A DNA stretch of 64,000 nucleotides from Polaromonas sp. AER18D-145 (lineage in GTDB: Bacteria > Pseudomonadota > Gammaproteobacteria > Burkholderiales > Burkholderiaceae_C). The translations under genes were made by a program, and so were the position numbers. The stretch's first letter is position 1. Every line of letters starts with the position of its first letter. The stretch covers positions 1 through 64,000 of the forward strand of contig NZ_NBZV01000015.1 in assembly GCF_002379095.1 (NCBI RefSeq), read 5' to 3'. Below the pieces are notes generated by a model, which worked only from the letters and a program-made list of their open reading frames with translations, was not told the origin of the DNA and searched no databases. Positions 7,062 through 15,334 of this stretch are shown piece after piece.

Positions 7062-7859
7062 ATGAAATTCAAAGCACTCTCCACTCTGGCTGGCCTGTTT
7101 GCCAGCGCCGTCCTGATCGTGGCCACGCCGGCCCACGCGGCGGATGAATCCCTCTCGACCGTGCTGGCCAAGAAGTCGATTGCCCTGGGCGTCGCCTCCG
7201 ACTTTCCGCCTTATGGCTACATGGGCGCGGACTTCAAACTCACCGGCGTGGACGTGGCCACAGCGCAACTGATCGCCGACAAGCTGGGCGTGAAGGCCGA
7301 GTTTGTGCCGGTGAGCACACCCAACCGCATCCCCTATCTGCAGACCAAGAAGATTGACCTGATCGTCTCGGCCCTGGGCAAGAACCCGGAGCGCGAGAAG
7401 GTGATCGACTTCACCGTGGCCTACGCCCCGTTCTTCCAGGCCGTGTTCGGCCCCAAGGCGCTGAGCATCAAGAGTTTTGACGACCTGGCCGGCAAGAGCA
7501 TTGCCGTGACCCGCGGCACCATCCAGGACGACGTGCTGCAAAAGGTGGCTCCTCCCACGCTGAAAATCCAGCGCTTCGAGGACGATGCCACCACCGTCGC
7601 CGCCTTCATCTCCCAGCAAACCCAGTTGCTGGCCACCGGCGCCGCCGTGGCCGCGGCTGCAGTGCAGAAGAACCCGCAGGTGCAGGCCGAGTACAAGCTG
7701 CTGCTGAAAGACTCGCCCAACTTCATCGGCGTGCGCAAGGGTGAAACCGCGCTGCTGAACAAAGTGAATGAAATCCTGCGCGCCGCCAAGGCCGATGGCA
7801 CGCTGGAGCAGTATTCGCAAAAATGGCTGGGCCGCGGCACCGGCGTGTTGCCTGATTAA
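7062..7859 (+). CDS. Amino-acid ABC transporter periplasmic binding protein (family 3)
   Basis: The 265-residue protein has a clear Sec signal peptide cleaved after PAHA (residue ~24). It is a solute-binding protein family 3 member: ASDFPPYGYMGADFKLTGVDVATAQLIA starts lobe 1, and the DLIVSALGKNPEREKVIDFT segment is the family signature. A ribosome binding site (AGGA) lies 7 bases before the ATG. It is first in an importer operon with two permeases and an ATPase. A palindromic repeat sits between it and the first permease, perhaps stabilising the highly expressed binding-protein mRNA. The ligand is probably a polar amino acid or carbamoyl derivative, judging from the neighbouring catabolic genes. 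Confidence 0.9.
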   Translation: MKFKALSTLAGLFASAVLIVATPAHAADESLSTVLAKKSIALGVASDFPPYGYMGADFKLTGVDVATAQLIADKLGVKAEFVPVSTPNRIPYLQTKKIDLIVSALGKNPEREKVIDFTVAYAPFFQAVFGPKALSIKSFDDLAGKSIAVTRGTIQDDVLQKVAPPTLKIQRFEDDATTVAAFISQQTQLLATGAAVAAAAVQKNPQVQAEYKLLLKDSPNFIGVRKGETALLNKVNEILRAAKADGTLEQYSQKWLGRGTGVLPD

Positions 7860-7902
7860 GGCTGTTGGGCGTTTCATAAAACAAGACACGAATCTCATGC
7901 CC

Positions 7903-7952
7903 GTTCGCCCTGAGCCTGTCGAAGGGCTTCGACAAGCTCAGCCCGAACGGAG
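7903..7952. repeat. Palindromic CCGTTCG...CGAACGG intergenic repeat
   Basis: The left arm CCGTTCGCCCTGAGCCTGTC and right arm GACAAGCTCAGCCCGAACGG form a long, near-perfect hairpin around GAAGGGCTTC. Related copies are at 10422-10516, 13369-13432 and, as an arm only, at 3467-3500. It sits between the binding protein and first permease genes. Confidence 0.8.
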
Positions 7953-7987
7953 TGGGTGCATCGCTTCAGCAACATTCCTGAACCACC

Positions 7988-8650
7988 ATGATTGAATTCA
8001 ACTTTGTCACCGTGCTGGAACAGTGGCCCATGCTGCTGCGCGGGCTGGGCCTGACGGTGGCGCTCACCGCCGTTTCGGCGGTGCTCGGTGTCGTGGTGGG
8101 CACGGCGTGTGCCTGGGCCCGGCTGCATGGCGGCTCGGTCCTGAAACGGGGGGTGGGTGCCTATGTGGAGCTGATGCGCAACACGCCCTTCATCATCCAG
8201 TTGTTCTTTATCTTCTTTGGCCTGCCTTCGCTGGGTGTGCGCCTGTCGGTGGAAATGGCAAGCGTGCTGGCCATGGTGTTGAACCTGGGGGCCTATGCCT
8301 GCGAGATCGTGCGTGCCGGCCTGCAGTCCACGCCCAGGGGTCAGCTGGAAGCCGCCATGAGCCTGGCGCTGTCGCCCTGGCAAACCTTCTCGCGCGTGGT
8401 GCTGCCCCCGGCACTGGCGCGCATCTGGCCGGCGCTGGTGAGCCAGATCATCATTGTGATGCTGGGGTCGGCGGTCTGCGGGCAGATCTCGGCGGAAGAA
8501 CTCTCGCAGGCGGCCAATCTCATCTCCAGCCGCACGTTCCGCAGTTTCGAGTCTTACATCATCGTCACCGTGGTCTATCTGCTGCTGGCGATTGGCGTGC
8601 GGCAGCTGCTGTACTGGGCCGGACCGCGCTTCCTTTTTTCCAGCCGCTAA
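7988..8650 (+). CDS. Polar amino-acid ABC transporter permease (GltJ/GltK type)
   Basis: The 220-residue inner-membrane permease has about five hydrophobic segments. The family signature is ELMRNTPFIIQLFFIFF near residue 60 and an EAA loop around residue 120 (LEAAMSLALSPWQTFSRVVLP), the contact for the ATPase. It is followed by the second permease after 13 bases. It is part of a four-gene importer whose regulation is probably shared with the divergent RpiR regulon. Confidence 0.9.
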   Translation: MIEFNFVTVLEQWPMLLRGLGLTVALTAVSAVLGVVVGTACAWARLHGGSVLKRGVGAYVELMRNTPFIIQLFFIFFGLPSLGVRLSVEMASVLAMVLNLGAYACEIVRAGLQSTPRGQLEAAMSLALSPWQTFSRVVLPPALARIWPALVSQIIIVMLGSAVCGQISAEELSQAANLISSRTFRSFESYIIVTVVYLLLAIGVRQLLYWAGPRFLFSSR

Positions 8651-8663
8651 CGGGCACGCAACC

Positions 8664-9308
8664 ATGGTTCAGTTTTCGCTCTGGGATATTTTTACCTTTT
8701 TGCTCGGCGCCCTGCGCTGGACGGTGGCGCTCTCGCTGATTGCCTTCGTTGGTGGCGGGCTGGTGGGCATGGGCCTGCTCTTGCTGCGGTTTGCCAAGGT
8801 GCGCGGCGCGGCCACGGCGGTGGCCTGGTACGTGCAGATTTTTCAAGGCACGCCGCTGCTGATGCAACTGTTTCTGGTGTACTTTGGCCTGGCCCTGCTG
8901 GGCATGGACACCTCGCCGCTGGTGTCCGCGGCGATTTGCCTCACCCTGTATGCGAGTGCCTACCTGACTGAAATCTGGCGCGGTTGTGTCAACGCCATTC
9001 CGAAAGGCCAGTGGGAAGCCTCCACCACCCTGGCGCTGAATTTCACGCAGCAGATGCGCCATGTGATCCTGCCGCAGGCGCTGCGCGTGGCCATTGCACC
9101 CACGGTGGGCTTTCTGGTGCAGATCATCAAGGGCACGGCGCTGGCCTCGGTCATCGGGTTTGTCGAGCTGACCAAGGCCGGCCAGATGATCTCCAACGCC
9201 ACCTACCAACCCTTTCTGGCCTACACCTTTGTCGGCCTTTTGTACTTTGCCCTGTGCTACCCGCTGTCGTGGTGGAGCCAGCGGCTGGAAAACCGCCGTC
9301 TGGCCTGA
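8664..9308 (+). CDS. Polar amino-acid ABC transporter permease (second subunit)
   Basis: The 214-residue membrane permease is homologous to the preceding gene: YVQIFQGTPLLMQLFLVYFG is the conserved segment, and the EAA loop reads WEASTTLALNFTQQMRHVILP. I chose ATG 8664 because earlier in-frame starts lie inside the previous gene. Two permeases form the heterodimeric channel. Only 3 bases separate its stop from the ATPase start. Confidence 0.9.
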   Translation: MVQFSLWDIFTFLLGALRWTVALSLIAFVGGGLVGMGLLLLRFAKVRGAATAVAWYVQIFQGTPLLMQLFLVYFGLALLGMDTSPLVSAAICLTLYASAYLTEIWRGCVNAIPKGQWEASTTLALNFTQQMRHVILPQALRVAIAPTVGFLVQIIKGTALASVIGFVELTKAGQMISNATYQPFLAYTFVGLLYFALCYPLSWWSQRLENRRLA

Positions 9309-9311
9309 TTT

Positions 9312-10073
9312 ATGACCCCACCATCACCTAATCCCCCGTTTGCACTGGTCGACATCCGGGGCCTGCACAAGAGTTTTGGCGCCACCGAAGTGCTCAAGGG
9401 CATCGACCTGCAGGTCGGGCGCAAGGAAGTGGTCTGCATCATCGGCAAGAGCGGCTCGGGCAAGAGCACCTTGCTGCGCTGCATCAACGGGCTGGAGACC
9501 TTCGAGCGCGGCAACCTGGCCGTGGACGGCCAGGCCCTGCAACACAGCGACGCCAACGCCATGCGCGAGTTGCGCCAGCAGGTCGGCATGATTTTCCAGA
9601 GCTTCAACCTCTTTCCCCACCTGAGCGCCGGGCGCAATGTGATGCTGGCGCCTACGCTGGTCAAGGGCTTGCCCAGGGAAGAAGCGCGCACGCGTGCCCA
9701 GGCGCTGCTCGAACGTGTGGGACTGGGCAGCCTGTTTGACCGCATGCCCGATCAACTCTCGGGCGGGCAGCAGCAGCGCGTGGCCATTGCGCGTGCGCTG
9801 GCCATGGACCCCACGGTGCTGTTGTGCGATGAGATCACCTCGGCCCTGGACCCGGAACTGGTCGGCGAAGTGCTGCAGGTGGTGGAGATGCTGGCCAACG
9901 AGGGCATGACGCTGATTCTGGTCACCCATGAAATGGCCTTTGCCCGCAAGGTGAGCGACCGCGTGGTGTTCATGCACCAGGGGCTGATTCACGAAGCGGG
10001 CACGCCGGACGAAATTTTCAACCGCCCCCAGACGCCCGAGCTGCGGCAGTTTCTGGCTGTCTTGCACGACTGA
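9312..10073 (+). CDS. Polar amino-acid ABC transporter ATP-binding protein (GlnQ type)
   Basis: The 253-residue ATPase has all nucleotide-binding motifs: Walker A GKSGSGKST, Q-loop MIFQSFNLFPHL, signature LSGGQQQR, Walker B VLLCDEITSALD, and the H-loop His in LVTHEM. It is the last gene of the importer operon. Downstream come the second direct-repeat copy and a palindromic repeat, with no obvious U-tract terminator. Confidence 0.93.
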   Translation: MTPPSPNPPFALVDIRGLHKSFGATEVLKGIDLQVGRKEVVCIIGKSGSGKSTLLRCINGLETFERGNLAVDGQALQHSDANAMRELRQQVGMIFQSFNLFPHLSAGRNVMLAPTLVKGLPREEARTRAQALLERVGLGSLFDRMPDQLSGGQQQRVAIARALAMDPTVLLCDEITSALDPELVGEVLQVVEMLANEGMTLILVTHEMAFARKVSDRVVFMHQGLIHEAGTPDEIFNRPQTPELRQFLAVLHD

Positions 10074-10148
10074 TCGCGGAAAGCCTCGGTTGGTGGGGCT
10101 GGTGTTGTTCGAAACACAGCATGGGGCAGATGATCTTTATAAGAAAAA

Positions 10149-10370
10149 AGGCCTTCTGTCCTTATGTCGTGAGCGCAAGCAGCTATCAAAACAGGAGCGT
10201 TTCGGCCGGTTCAGCCGTGATCGGTAAAGACGGTTGGAGCTGCGGTTCCGCATCAGCGCCCCCCTCAAGTTACCCCCACGCCCTGTTGTCTAGGCTGTGG
10301 ATAAGGGCCTGAACAACTCTCGAATGCCGCGCCAATGCTGGTTCTGCCGGGCTTGCTCAAGAAACAGGCA
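10149..10370 (+). repeat. Right copy of the ~230-bp direct repeat
   Basis: This copy starts GGCCTTCTGTCCTTATG, contains GCGCAAGCAGCTATCAAAAC and, after a diverged middle, TTACCCCCACGCCCTG, GGCTGTGGATAAG (DnaA-box-like), CCTGAACAACTC and GCTCAAGAAACAGGCA. It is in the same orientation as the copy at 2258-2490. No gene lies between 10074 and 10547; this repeat and the palindrome at 10422-10516 fill the space. Confidence 0.6.
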
Positions 10371-10421
10371 AGGGCGGCGCCGGAGGGCGGTGATGTTTTC
10401 ATCAGTCATGACACCACACCG

Positions 10422-10516
10422 TTCGGGCTGAGCCTGTCGAAGCCTGTCCTGAGCTTGACGAAGGGCCCTTCGATCCTTCGACAAGCTCAGGACAGGCCAA
10501 GCTCAGGGCGAACGGT
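10422..10516. repeat. Extended palindromic CGAACGG repeat
   Basis: CCGTTCGGGCTGAGCCTGTC on the left, nested copies of CCTGTCCTGAGC and CTTCGACAAGCTCAGGACAG inside, and GCTCAGGGCGAACGG on the right give a long foldable structure. It lies between the convergent ABC ATPase and LysR genes and could act as a bidirectional transcription or stability barrier; no U-tract supports a classical terminator. Confidence 0.75.
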
Positions 10517-10547
10517 CGTAAATTGCCTCTGATGAGTTATTGAAGTC

Positions 10548-11501
10548 TCAATAGTCTTTCAGGTCCGGCACCAGGGCGGCCAGCTTTTCATAATCGAGTT
10601 CGAGGCTGCCAGGCTGCAGCAGCGACTGCATCTGTTTTCTGATGGGTTCGGCCAGGGCATCGGCTGCGGCGGAGGGTACGCGTCCCTGCGCCCGCAGCAG
10701 AAACACCTCGCGGACGATGCCGGGTGCGGCCAGCGGCTTGATGGCAATCTGGCTGCTGGTGAAGTGGGACAGCGTCAGGCTCGGCACCAGGCTGATGCCG
10801 ACCCCGCTCTCCACCAGACCCCGCACCGCCTCCAGCCGTTCGACTTCCATCACCGTGTTGGGTTTGTGCGGCCGCAAGGCCGCGTCGATCTGGTGGCGCA
10901 GGCGTGTGGTCGTCGTGAAGTGGATAAACGGAAACTGCACCAGCTCTTCAATCGTGATGGCCGCCTTGCCGGCGAGCACGTGGTCTTTCCTGCAGACGAC
11001 GTAGAAGCGGTCAAGGCACAGCAGTTCCTTGTGGATGTCGGCGTCTTTTGCGTCGATGGTGGACAGGGCCAGGTCCACCTTGCCTTCCCGCACCAGGTCC
11101 ACGCAGGGCTGGGGCAGGGCATCGACCACCTCGATGTCGATGGCCGGGTGTTTGCGCCGGTAGTCGGCCACCACCACCGGCAGGAAGCGCGCGCACAGCG
11201 ACGGGATGCCGGCGACCGCCACGCGGTCCACGATGCTGAGGTCGCGGCAAACGCTGCCCATGACATCGTCGAAGTGCGACACCACGTCGCGTGCGGCGCG
11301 TTCAAAGCGCCCGCCGGCTGCGGTCAGGTCAACTTTGCGGGTGTCGCGGTCAAACAGCCTGGCGGCCAGCGTGTCTTCCAGTGAACGGATCAGGGAGCTG
11401 AAGGCGGGCTGGGACAAATGCATTTGCTCGGCGGCGCGTGTGAAGCTGCGCAGGTCAGCCAGTGCCAGGAAAGCACGCAGTTGACGTGTGGACAGGTTCA
11501 T
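10548..11501 (-). CDS. LysR-family transcriptional regulator
   Basis: The 317-residue regulator has an N-terminal winged helix (residues 1-60, RQLRAFLALADLRSFTRAAEQMHLSQPAFSSLIRSLE) and a periplasmic-binding-protein-like effector domain from ~90 (RVAVAGIPSLCARFLP). It is divergent from the AtuA-like pair and binding protein with a 191-base spacer, the usual layout for a LysR activator of the opposite operon. I could not pick a single convincing T-N11-A operator. The inducer is unknown. Confidence 0.9.
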   Translation of the reverse strand: MNLSTRQLRAFLALADLRSFTRAAEQMHLSQPAFSSLIRSLEDTLAARLFDRDTRKVDLTAAGGRFERAARDVVSHFDDVMGSVCRDLSIVDRVAVAGIPSLCARFLPVVVADYRRKHPAIDIEVVDALPQPCVDLVREGKVDLALSTIDAKDADIHKELLCLDRFYVVCRKDHVLAGKAAITIEELVQFPFIHFTTTTRLRHQIDAALRPHKPNTVMEVERLEAVRGLVESGVGISLVPSLTLSHFTSSQIAIKPLAAPGIVREVFLLRAQGRVPSAAADALAEPIRKQMQSLLQPGSLELDYEKLAALVPDLKDY

Positions 11502-11692
11502 CCGTGCGGATGATACCCAAGGATGCCGCGGGCCAGCCCCGAGGCGCCGGCCCGCCGGGCCGATTGATTCGGTTTTCCTTTGAGTCTCATCCGGAATTTG
11601 GAATTCACAGGCGGCCCGGCTTGCGCCATAGTCCGTCTGGCGTGACCAGTCACACCTTGCTTCAACATCGCGTTCCCTGTGAAAGCCCCTTC

Positions 11693-13030
11693 ATGAAGAC
11701 TATCCGCATCGGTGCCGGCGCCGGCTACTCGGGCGACCGCATTCCCCCCGCCGTGGAGCTGGCGGAAAAGGGGGACCTCGACTACCTGGTGTTCGAGTGC
11801 CTGGCCGAGCGCACCATCGCCCTGGCCCAGCTCGAGCGCAGCAAGGACGCGCGTCTGGGCTTCGACCCCCTGCTGCGGGACCGCATGGAGGCGGTGCTGC
11901 TGGCCTGCGCCGGCAGAGGGGTGAAGATCATCACCAACATGGGGGCCGCCAACCCGCAGGCGGCCGGGCAGGAAGTCATCCGCATCGCGCGCGAGCTGGG
12001 GCTGGACCGCCTGAAGGTGGCGGTGGTCCAGGGCGACGACGTGTTGCCCGGCCTGCAGGACCAGGACCTGACCCTGCTGGAAAGCGGCGCACCGCTGCAG
12101 TCCCTGGGCAGTGCCGTGTTGTCGGCCAATGCCTATCTCGGTGCCGAGGCCCTGGTGCGGGCGCTGCGTCTGGGCGCGGACGTGGTCATCACCGGGCGGG
12201 TCGCCGACCCGGCCCTGTTTCTTGCGCCGCTCATCCATGAGTTCGACTGGTCCATGTCGGACTGGCAGAAGATGGGCCAGGGCACGGTGGTGGGCCATCT
12301 GCTGGAATGCGCCGGGCAGGTGACCGGCGGATATTTTGCCGACCCCGGTTACCGCGATGTGCCCGACCTGGCCCGCCTGGGGTTTCCCTTGGCGGAGGTA
12401 TCGGCCGACGGGAGCGCCATCATCACCAAGGTGACCGGTTCGGGCGGCTGCGTCACCACCGCCACCTGCGCGGCGCAACTGCTGTATGAAGTTGAAAACC
12501 CCGCCAGCTACCTGCAGCCCGATGTAGTGGCGGACTTTTCCAAGGTCACGCTGACCCAGGTCGGCCCTGACCGCGTGCGGATCGAGGGCGCCCAAGGACA
12601 TCAGCGCCCGCCAACGCTGAAGGTCACCGTGGGTTACCGCGACGGCTTCATCGGGGAAGGGCAGATTTCCTACGCGGGCCTGGGGGCCGAGGCGCGGGGC
12701 CGGCTGGCGCTGGACGTCCTGAAGCAGCGCCTGGAAGCCTCGGACATCCAGGCGCTCGACAGCCGTTATGAACTCATCGGGGTCAACGCCATGCATGGCC
12801 AGACCCTGTCCGCCGGCCACACGCCTTATGAAGTCCGGGCGCGTGTGGCCATGCGTGTTGCCACCCTGAAAGAGGCGGAGCGTGTGGCCAACGAGGTCGA
12901 AGCCATGTACCTCAACGGGCCGGCCGGGGGCGGTGGTGTCACGAAGTCGGTCCGCGAGGTGATCGCCGCGGCGTCCACCCTGGTGCCGCGCGACCTGGTT
13001 CAGACCTCAGTCACCATGATGGAGCTTTAA
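11693..13030 (+). CDS. AtuA-like acyclic terpene utilisation family protein (DUF1446)
   Basis: The 445-residue protein matches the DUF1446/AtuA N-terminal family: it opens IRIGAGAGYSGDRIPPAVELAEKGDLDY in outline and has ITNMGAANPQ, ITGRVADPALFLAP and the Gly/Ser-rich TKVTGSGGCV. Pseudomonas AtuA belongs to the citronellol/geraniol catabolic set, but many members occur outside terpene loci and their reaction is unsettled. ATG 11693 fits the family start; the longer frame to 11462 overlaps the LysR promoter region. The next gene, 3 bases on, encodes the small domain that is fused at the C terminus in other members. Confidence 0.85.
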   Translation: MKTIRIGAGAGYSGDRIPPAVELAEKGDLDYLVFECLAERTIALAQLERSKDARLGFDPLLRDRMEAVLLACAGRGVKIITNMGAANPQAAGQEVIRIARELGLDRLKVAVVQGDDVLPGLQDQDLTLLESGAPLQSLGSAVLSANAYLGAEALVRALRLGADVVITGRVADPALFLAPLIHEFDWSMSDWQKMGQGTVVGHLLECAGQVTGGYFADPGYRDVPDLARLGFPLAEVSADGSAIITKVTGSGGCVTTATCAAQLLYEVENPASYLQPDVVADFSKVTLTQVGPDRVRIEGAQGHQRPPTLKVTVGYRDGFIGEGQISYAGLGAEARGRLALDVLKQRLEASDIQALDSRYELIGVNAMHGQTLSAGHTPYEVRARVAMRVATLKEAERVANEVEAMYLNGPAGGGGVTKSVREVIAAASTLVPRDLVQTSVTMMEL

Positions 13031-13033
13031 AAA

Positions 13034-13336
13034 ATGCTGCTGCGCGAGATAGCCCACACCCGTACCGGCGACAAGGGCAACCGGTCCATCATTTCCGTGA
13101 TCGCCTACGACCTCAAGGACTTCCCGGCGATCGAGCGTGCCGTCACCGCGGAGCGGGTGCGCGCGTATTACGCCGATACCGTCAAGGGCGAGGTCGAGCG
13201 TTATGTGGTGCCGCATCTGGGCGCCCTGAACTTCGTGCTGCACGACGCGCTGGACGGGGGCGTGACCCGGTCCCTGGCGCTGGACGCACATGGCAAATGC
13301 CTGAGCTCCGCCATTCTGGGCATGGCCATCGAATAA
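13034..13336 (+). CDS. AtuA-related small protein (C-terminal domain as separate subunit)
   Basis: The 100-residue protein matches the domain that follows DUF1446 in fused AtuA proteins: it starts LLREIAHTRTGDKGN and contains HLGALNFVLHDALDGGV. It is separated from the larger gene by 3 bases and is almost certainly co-translated and a partner subunit. The function follows that of the AtuA-like protein and is unproven. Confidence 0.85.
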   Translation: MLLREIAHTRTGDKGNRSIISVIAYDLKDFPAIERAVTAERVRAYYADTVKGEVERYVVPHLGALNFVLHDALDGGVTRSLALDAHGKCLSSAILGMAIE

Positions 13337-13368
13337 GCTAGGGATGTTTTCGTGATTCATGACACCCC

Positions 13369-13432
13369 GCCGTTCGGGCTGAGCCGCCCGTCCTGAGCGC
13401 CGTCGAAGGGGTCGAAGGCGAACGGTCGCAAG
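13369..13432. repeat. Palindromic CGAACGG repeat (shortened copy)
   Basis: GCCGTTCGGGCTGAGCCGCC and a right arm ending GGCGAACGGTCG flank CGTCCTGAGCGCCGTCGAAG. Related to 7903-7952 and 10422-10516. It separates the AtuA-like pair from the binding-protein gene. Confidence 0.7.
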
Positions 13433-13470
13433 TAAACGCATTCAACAATTTTTAAACAGGAGACATCAAC

Positions 13471-14430
13471 ATGAAGTGCAAGTCGATTCTTTTCGCGGCT
13501 GCGGCCAGTTTTTCCCTGGCCGCGTTCGGCCAGGCGTATCCGAACAAGCCGATCAAGGCCATCGTGCCCTTTGCGGCGGGCAGCGCCACCGACCAGATTG
13601 GACGCGCTTTCGCGGCCAAGATGTCGGAAACGCTGGGGCAGACCATCGTGGTCGAGAACAAGGCCGGCGTCAACGGCATGCTGGGGGCCGATGCTGTCGC
13701 CAAGGCTGCACCGGACGGCTACACCATCCTGATCGGAACCAACAGCACCAACGCCGCGCTCAAGAGCCTGATGAAAAAGCTCCCCTACGACCAGGACACG
13801 GCCTTTGCGCCGCTGGGCTACATGGGTTCGGTGCCGCTGATCGTGGCCGTCAACAACGACGTGCCGGCCAAAAACCTGCGCGAATTCGTGGACCTGGCCA
13901 AGGCCAAACCGGGCCATGTCACTTTTGCCAGCGCCAGCACCTCGCAACTGGTGTCGTCTGAAATGATGGCCGGCATGGCGGGCATCCAGATGACCAACGT
14001 GCCCTACAAAAGTGGTCCTGCGGCCATGACCGACCTCATCGGCGGCCAGGTGATGATGTTCACCGCCGACTTTGCCGTCATGCTGCCGCAGGTCAAGGGC
14101 GGCAAGGTCCGCGGCCTGGCGGTGACTTCGAGCAAACGCTCACCCGCGGTGCCGGAACTGCCAACGGTCAACGAAGCCCTGGGCCTGAAGGACTATGAGC
14201 TGATCGCCTACTTCGCCATGTTTGCGCCGGCCGGCACGCCGCCCGACATCATTGCCAAACTGAACCAGGCCATCAATGCCGCGGCACAGAGCAAGGACCT
14301 GCAGGAAAAATTCGCACCGATCGGCTTCCTGGTCGAGCCCGGAACGCCTGAAGCCCTGGCCCAGCGCAGCAAGCTGGAAACGGTGAAGTGGGCCAAGGCC
14401 ATCCGCGACGCGAAGATCGAGCCGCAATAA
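13471..14430 (+). CDS. Tripartite tricarboxylate transporter substrate-binding protein (Bug/TctC)
   Basis: The 319-residue periplasmic protein has a signal peptide cut near AFGQA (residue ~21). It then has the Bug signature YPNKPIKAIVPFAAGSATDQ and VVENKAGVNGMLGA. The family binds carboxylates and other ligands for TctAB transporters or signalling; no tctAB genes accompany it, which is common for the expanded comamonad Bug family. GGAG precedes the ATG by 11 bases. Position suggests the ligand is the substrate of the AtuA-like system. Confidence 0.9.
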   Translation: MKCKSILFAAAASFSLAAFGQAYPNKPIKAIVPFAAGSATDQIGRAFAAKMSETLGQTIVVENKAGVNGMLGADAVAKAAPDGYTILIGTNSTNAALKSLMKKLPYDQDTAFAPLGYMGSVPLIVAVNNDVPAKNLREFVDLAKAKPGHVTFASASTSQLVSSEMMAGMAGIQMTNVPYKSGPAAMTDLIGGQVMMFTADFAVMLPQVKGGKVRGLAVTSSKRSPAVPELPTVNEALGLKDYELIAYFAMFAPAGTPPDIIAKLNQAINAAAQSKDLQEKFAPIGFLVEPGTPEALAQRSKLETVKWAKAIRDAKIEPQ

Positions 14431-14690
14431 GGCGTCGGACCGGCACAACCAGGCCCGCCTGCGCCGCGTGAGCGCGGTCGGCGCGGGCACGGGTGGATGT
14501 GGATAATCGGCCTCCATCCCTTGTCTACTGGGCGCAGCAAGCTATCAAAAACAGAGCGCTTTTGATGCCGGCGACAGTCAGTAGCGAGCCGAACAGATGC
14601 AGTCGCAGTTGTTGGGTTGAACGCAAGAAAACACAAGTTAGGGGCGTACTTTTGAGATGAGATTCTTGATAGACACCGCGCTGTGCGCAT
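14431..14690. other. Gene-free spacer with one dispersed GCTATC repeat
   Basis: A copy of the dispersed element runs from about 14510 (CCTCCATCCCTTG) to 14560 (GCAAGCTATCAAAAACAGAG). A second copy at 14887-14935 forms the 3' end of crcB. No reading frame here has coding character. Confidence 0.5.
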
Positions 14691-14728
14691 CCCCTTGAGG
14701 GGGCGGCTCCTGCCGCCCCCTCAAGGGG
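14691..14728. repeat. Perfect 17-bp-stem hairpin
   Basis: CCCCTTGAGGGGGCGGC, loop TCCT and GCCGCCCCCTCAAGGGG form a perfect stem of 17 pairs. No U-tract follows. Immediately after it starts one of two copies of TTCCGGTCAGAGCTCATA (14729-14746 and 14805-14822). Function unknown. Confidence 0.8.
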
Positions 14729-14843
14729 TTCCGGTCAGAGCTCATATCCCAACATATCCCAATCGACTAGACTAGACCGCACTGCTGCCTATCAGGCGCT
14801 GTCGTTCCGGTCAGAGCTCATAGTCGTCAGATGCACCAAATGG

Positions 14844-14875
14844 AAAGCCGCTATATGCGGCTTTCGTCTTTTTCA
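14844..14875 (+). terminator. Rho-independent terminator of an unidentified transcript
   Basis: AAAGCCGC, loop TATAT, GCGGCTTT followed by CGTCTTTTTC reads as a plus-strand terminator. The nearest plus-strand gene ends 414 bases upstream, so either the tctC-type mRNA is long or a small RNA lies between ~14740 and 14875. On the minus strand no U-tract follows, so it does not serve crcB. Confidence 0.6.
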
Positions 14876-14901
14876 ATTCCAAATCGGCTTGCAGCCCTTG
14901 C

Positions 14902-15297
14902 CTACTGGGCGCGGTAAGCTATCAAAAACAGAGCAGTCTTGATGCCGAGCACGGTCATGAGCAGGGAGCCCAGTACATGCAACGCGGCCGTGCCCAGCGC
15001 CAGGCCGTAGCGCTCTTCCAGCAGGAAGGTGACGACTTCGGCGGAAAAGGAGGAAAACGTGGTGAGCCCGCCCAGAAAGCCGGTCACCAGCATCAGGCGC
15101 CAGACCGGGTCGAGCTGCGGCAGGGACTGGAAAATGGCCAGGCAGATGCCGATCAGGTAGCCGCCAATCAGGTTGGCGGCCAGCGTGCCCCAGGGAATGA
15201 GGCCGCCGGGCGTGAGCCACAGCGCCAGGCCCCAGCGGGCCAGCGCGCCCACAGAGGCGCCGATGCAGATGGCAAAGACCGGGTAGAACATGGCCAT
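14902..15297 (-). CDS. crcB: Fluoride efflux channel CrcB (Fluc)
   Basis: The 131-residue, four-helix membrane protein belongs to the Fluc family, dual-topology dimers that export fluoride. [15 protein letters not shown] and [16 protein letters not shown] are the family signatures, including the Asn and the Phe/Thr/Ser polar track. The last residues (LFLIAYRAQ) are encoded by the dispersed GCTATC element, so the C terminus is partly repeat-derived. It follows the TRAP permease on the same strand by 37 bases. No fluoride riboswitch was recognised upstream, where the TRAP gene lies. Confidence 0.92.
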   Translation of the reverse strand: MAMFYPVFAICIGASVGALARWGLALWLTPGGLIPWGTLAANLIGGYLIGICLAIFQSLPQLDPVWRLMLVTGFLGGLTTFSSFSAEVVTFLLEERYGLALGTAALHVLGSLLMTVLGIKTALFLIAYRAQ

Positions 15298-15334
15298 GGG
15301 TTTCGTGGGTTTCGTGGGTTGAGCGGGGCAGGCG

